A stretch of DNA of 64,000 nucleotides from Malaya genurostris (Eukaryota > Arthropoda > Insecta > Diptera > Culicidae). Shown in pieces: positions 62,201 to 64,000 of this stretch. The notes below the pieces were generated by a model. That model was not told the origin of the DNA. It ran no database searches and saw nothing but the letters and a program-made list of their open reading frames with translations. The stretch spans positions 344,193,879 to 344,257,878 of the forward strand of contig NC_080571.1 in the NCBI RefSeq assembly GCF_030247185.1. Reading direction: 5' to 3'. The position numbers were made by a program, and so were the translations under genes. Positions within the stretch are counted from its first letter, which is position 1, and every line of letters starts with the position of its first letter.

Positions 62201-64000
62201 TAATTCAAGTTTCCACCTCGGAAACAAAACCAATTGACGAAGACATTTTTACCGGCGACTGCAAGGGAGCGACAGCGAAGCGGAAAACTATCGGCCATAA
62301 TTTGGAATTTTCTAGTTTTTCCGACGTATTATCCAGTTCATACAACACGACACAAAAGTGTGAACCACGACTCCAGCAGATGTGCCCATTCCCATTGTAC
62401 CAACATGCAATGGTCGAAATATTGAACGCCAGGATTTTGTCAGTGCAGAGAAACGAACAGCGGAATCCCGCCTTGACAGGAATGCAAGATGCGTTAGAAG
62501 CTATACGCGCAAAGGACTTGCTTATTCCAAAACCCATCTTTGACTACATCAACAGTGTTGGTCAGAGTATTACTCCGACTGGAGATAAAGTTTGGTTCAA
62601 CTATCCCGACCAAGCCATGCCACAGGGACCAATAGAAGACGCAGAGAGCGGCACGTTTGGAGTACCAACTGCAGCGAACCATAATGTCTACGAGGCTTAT
62701 TGGAGTCCACACGTCACCAAACAGTACATTCTATCAACTATAGAATATAATAGGGGCGTCGTGACGGAGAGAGAGGACAACTACCGAGTGGCCATCGATA
62801 AGAAGAGACCACCACGTAAGAGGAGAGAAGCACCGTTAATTCAAGTTTCCACCTCGGAAACAAAACCAATTGACGAAGACATTTTTACCGGCGACTGCAA
62901 GGGAGCGACATCGAAGCGGAAAACTATCGGCCATAATTTGGAATTTTCTAGTTTTTCCGACGTATTATCCAGTTCATACAACACGACACAAAAGTGTGAA
63001 CCACGACTCCAGCAGATGTGCCCATTCCCATTGTACCAACATGCAATGGTCGAAATATTGAACGCCAGGATTTTGTCAGTGCAGAGAAACGAACAGCGGA
63101 ATCCCGCCTTGACAGGAATGCAAGATGCGTTAGAAGCTATACGCGCAAAGGACTTGCTTATTCCAAAACCCATCTTTGACTATATCAACAGTGTTGGTCA
63201 GAGTATTACTCCGACTGGAGATAAAGTTTGGTTCAACTATCCCGACCAAGCCATGCCACAGGGACCAATAGAAGACGCAGAGAGCGGCACGTTTGGAGTA
63301 CCAACTGCAGCGAACCATAATGTCTACGAGGCTTATTGGAGTCCACACGTCACCAAACAGTACATTCTATCAACTATAGAATATAATAGGGGCGTCGTGA
63401 CGGAGAGAGAGGACAAATACCGAGTGGCCATCGATAAGAAGAGACCACCACGTAAGAGGAGAGAAGCACCGTTAATTCAAGTTTCCACCTCGGAAACAAA
63501 ACCAATTGACGAAGACATTTTTACCGGCGACTGCAAGGGAGCGACAGTGAAGCGGAAAACTATCGGCCATAATTTGGAATTTTCTAGTTTTTCCGACGTA
63601 TTATCCAGTTCACACAACACGGCACAAAAGTGTGAACCACGACTCCAGCAGATGTGTCCATTCCCATTGTACCAACATGCAATGGTCGAAATATTGAACG
63701 CCAGGATTTTGTCAGTGCAGAGAAACGAACAGCGGAATCCCGCCTTGACAGGAATGCAAGATGCGTTAGAAGCTATACGCGCAAAGGACTTGCTTATTCC
63801 AAAACCCATCTTTGACTATATCAACAGTGTTGGTCAGAGTATTACTCCGACTGGAGATAAAGTTTGGTTCAACTATCCCGACCAAGCCATGCCACAGGGA
63901 CCAATAGAAGACGCAGAGAGCGGCACGTTTGGAGTACCAACTGCAGCGAACCATAATGTCTACGAGGCTTATTGGAGTCCACACGTCACCAAACAGTACA
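56236..64000 (+). CDS. Virus-like (capsid-type) ORF amplified as in-frame tandem array, open at window end
   Basis: ATG at 56236, 45 bases after the tRNA copy. About 56 unique N-terminal residues (basic, Arg-rich) are followed by 212-residue units. I followed one complete unit codon by codon and checked the variant sites in the others; no stop occurs, so at least 2588 codons are open. Each unit has a basic stretch (KKRPPRKRRE), an acidic/Cys segment, an amphipathic helical part (LYQHAMVEILNARIL) and a Gly/Pro-rich end (DYINSVGQSITPTGDKVWF). No enzymatic motif or membrane span. The overall pattern resembles the left-edge ORF. An RNA-virus capsid origin is inferred from the retro-copy context. 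Whether this giant frame is transcribed or translated is unknown. Confidence 0.6.
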   Translation, partial: MASRGMRSQEFRQMADPRDGVPRTVKKPSRRDLERMNAFNERKIEARNDENSWYHETEREDKYRVAIDKKRPPRKRREAPLIQVSTSETKPIDEDIFTGDCKGATVKRKTIGHNLEFSSFSDVLSSSHNTAQKCEPRLQQMCPFPLYQHAMVEILNARILSVQRNEQRNPALTGMQDALEAIRAKDLLIPKPIFDYINSVGQSITPTGDKVWFNYPDQAMPQGPIEDAESGTFGVPTAANHNVYEAYWSPHVTKQYILPTIEYNRGVVTEREDKYRVAIDKKRPPRKRREAPLIQVSTSETKPIDEDIFTGDCKGATAKRKTIGHNLEFSSFSDVLSSSHNTAQKCEPRLQQMCPFPLYQHAMVEILNARILSVQRNEQRNPALTGMQDALEAIRAKDLLIPKPIFDYINSVGQSITPTGDKVWFNYPDQTMPQGPIEDAESGTFGVPTAANHNVYEAYWSPHVTKQYILSTIEYNRGVVTEREDKYRVAIDKKRPPRKRREAPLIQVSTSETKPIDEDIFTGDCKGATAKRKTIGHNLEFSSFSDVLSSSYNTTQKCEPRLQQMCPFPLYQHAMVEILNARILSVQRNEQRNPALTGMQDALEAIRAKDLLIPKPIFDYINSVGQSITPTGDKVWFNYPDQAMPQGPIEDAESGTFGVPTAANHNVYEAYWSPHVTKQYILPTIEYNRGVVTEREDKYRVAIDKKRPPRKRREAPLIQVSTSETKPIDEDIFTGDCKGATAKRKTIGHNLEFSSFSDVLSSSHNTAQKCEPRLQQMCPFPLYQHAMVEILNARILSVQRNEQRNPALTGMQDALEAIRAKDLLIPKPIFDYINSVGQSITPTGDKVWFNYPDQTMPQGPIEDAESGTFGVPTAANHNVYEAYWSPHVTKQYILSTIEYNRGVVTEREDKYRVAIDKKRPPRKRREAPLIQVSTSETKPIDEDIFTGDCKGATAKRKTIGHNLEFSSFSDVLSSSYNTTQKCEPRLQQMCPFPLYQHAMVEILNARILSVQRNEQRNPALTGMQDALEAIRAKDLLIPKPIFDYINSVGQSITPTGDKVWFNYPDQAMPQGPIEDAESGTFGVPTAANHNVYEAYWSPHVTKQYILSTIEYNRGVVTEREDKYRVAIDKKRPPRKRREAPLIQVSTSETKPIDEDIFTGDCKGATVKRKTIGHNLEFSSFSDVLSSSHNTAQKCEPRLQQMCPFPLYQHAMVEILNARILSVQRNEQRNPALTGMQDALEAIRAKDLLIPKPIFDYINSVGQSITPTGDKVWFNYPDQAMPQGPIEDAESGTFGVPTAANHNVYEAYWSPHVTKQYILSTIEYNRGVVTEREDKYRVAIDKKRPPRKRREAPLIQVSTSETKPIDEDIFTGDCKGATAKRKTIGHNLEFSSFSDVLSSSYNTTQKCEPRLQQMCPFPLYQHAMVEILNARILSVQRNEQRNPALTGMQDALEAIRAKDLLIPKPIFDYINSVGQSITPTGDKVWFNYPDQAMPQGPIEDAESGTFGVPTAANHNVYEAYWSPHVTKQYILSTIEYNRGVVTEREDKYRVAIDKKRPPRKRREAPLIQVSTSETKPIDEDIFTGDCKGATAKRKTIGHNLEFSSFSDVLSSSYNTTQKCEPRLQQMCPFPLYQHAMVEILNARILSVQRNEQRNPALTGMQDALEAIRAKDLLIPKPIFDYINSVGQSITPTGDKVWFNYPDQAMPQGPIEDAESGTFGVPTAANHNVYEAYWSPHVTKQYILSTIEYNRGVVTEREDKYRVAIDKKRPPRKRREAPLIQVSTSETKPIDEDIFTGDCKGATVKRKTIGHNLEFSSFSDVLSSSHNTAQKCEPRLQQMCPFPLYQHAMVEILNARILSVQRNEQRNPALTGMQDALEAIRAKDLLIPKPIFDYINSVGQSITPTGDKVWFNYPDQAMPQGPIEDAESGTFGVPTAANHNVYEAYWSPHVTKQYILSIIEYNRGVVTEREDKYRVAIDKKRPPRKRREAPLIQVSTSETKPIDEDIFTGDCKGATAKRKTIGHNLEFSSFSDVLSSSYNTTQKCEPRLQQMCPFPLYQHAMVEILNARILSVQRNEQRNPALTGMQDALEAIRAKDLLIPKPIFDYINSVGQSITPTGDKVWFNYPDQAMPQGPIEDAESGTFGVPTAANHNVYEAYWSPHVTKQYILSTIEYNRGVVTEREDNYRVAIDKKRPPRKRREAPLIQVSTSETKPIDEDIFTGDCKGATSKRKTIGHNLEFSSFSDVLSSSYNTTQKCEPRLQQMCPFPLYQHAMVEILNARILSVQRNEQRNPALTGMQDALEAIRAKDLLIPKPIFDYINSVGQSITPTGDKVWFNYPDQAMPQGPIEDAESGTFGVPTAANHNVYEAYWSPHVTKQYILSTIEYNRGVVTEREDKYRVAIDKKRPPRKRREAPLIQVSTSETKPIDEDIFTGDCKGATVKRKTIGHNLEFSSFSDVLSSSHNTAQKCEPRLQQMCPFPLYQHAMVEILNARILSVQRNEQRNPALTGMQDALEAIRAKDLLIPKPIFDYINSVGQSITPTGDKVWFNYPDQAMPQGPIEDAESGTFGVPTAANHNVYEAYWSPHVTKQY
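56404..64000 (+). repeat. 636-bp tandem array, 12 units begun
   Basis: Units start at 56404, 57040, 57676, 58312, 58948, 59584, 60220, 60856, 61492, 62128, 62764 and 63400 (the last cut by the window). They differ at only a few sites each. Type A (tcacacaacacggca, tgtccattc): 1, 2, 4, 6, 9, 12. Type B (tcatacaacacgaca, tgcccattc): 3, 5, 7, 8, 10, 11. Units 2-3 repeat as 4-5, and 6-7-8 repeat as 9-10-11. Confidence 0.97.

Noticed and set aside
56481..63984. Recurrent 110- and 72-codon minus-strand frames and 63-codon plus-strand frames in the 636-bp array
   Set aside because: They repeat with the array and lie opposite or across the long plus-strand frame; composition and lack of motifs mark them as shadows of it.
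56404..64000. CRISPR-like or protein-binding satellite array
   Set aside because: Units are 636 bp without spacers and code for protein throughout; the context is eukaryotic.

Overview
The window looks like insect nuclear DNA, most likely from a mosquito. It is AT-rich and almost entirely made of nested transposable elements and endogenous viral sequence. The mosquito assignment is an inference. It rests on a D,D37E (ITmD37E-type) Tc1/mariner transposase, gypsy-type errantiviruses with env genes, an I-group non-LTR retrotransposon with RNase H, a densovirus integration and several RNA-virus-like ORFs. I see no ordinary host protein-coding gene. The overall picture fits a heterochromatic, possibly piRNA-cluster-like locus, but piRNA output cannot be read from sequence.

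Layout, left to right. 1-1053 is a virus-like capsid-type ORF, open at the window edge and carrying an in-frame 342-bp tandem duplication. 1054-6320 is a broken gypsy-like element (A; pol and env only) interrupted by an internally deleted mariner (2734-3644). 6329-6814 is an unidentified intact ORF. 6837-15256 is a 5'-truncated Jockey/CR1-like LINE split by a complete I-group element (7565-13570) with a 12-bp target duplication. 17403-25717 is an ITmD37E transposon split by a complete, apparently very young errantivirus (B, 17546-24586) with identical 284-bp LTRs, gag, pol, env, a -1 frameshift heptamer, env splice signals and a TGCG target duplication. 25.7-38.3 kb is a graveyard: LINE fragments, candidate viral fragments, the left end of a densovirus (copy A, 31135-31898), a deleted maT-like mariner, LTR-leader remnants and a 490-bp duplicated block.

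38.3-43.1 kb holds the remains of one or two errantiviruses (D; gag, env, repeated 3' ends) with a mariner that has 193-bp inverted repeats. 43.96-53.4 kb is a third errantivirus (C) whose gag/protease and RT parts are separated by about 6 kb of inserted DNA. That insert contains a TA-flanked MITE-like element (46086-47303), a much more complete densovirus (copy B, 47605-51010: terminal hairpin, TATA-box promoter, NS1 with SF3 helicase, overlapping NS2-like frame, PLA2 ORF, VP) and a LINE fragment. 53.5-54.4 kb has an LTR/PBS-like segment and a small membrane-protein ORF of mdg1/412 style.

The most unusual part is the right end. A reverse-complement copy of an entire tRNA-Lys(CTT), including the non-genomic CCA end, sits at 56115-56190 in the place of a retroelement primer-binding site. 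It carries a change exactly at the position that is m1A58 in the mature tRNA. It is followed 45 bp later by the ATG of a virus-like ORF. From 56404 to the window end that ORF is a tandem array of 636-bp (212-codon) units, twelve begun here, with no stop codon and with dimeric and trimeric higher-order patterns. I read this as a frozen reverse-transcription intermediate joined to viral cDNA and later amplified. Both window edges therefore carry in-frame amplified virus-like ORFs that may be distantly related to each other.
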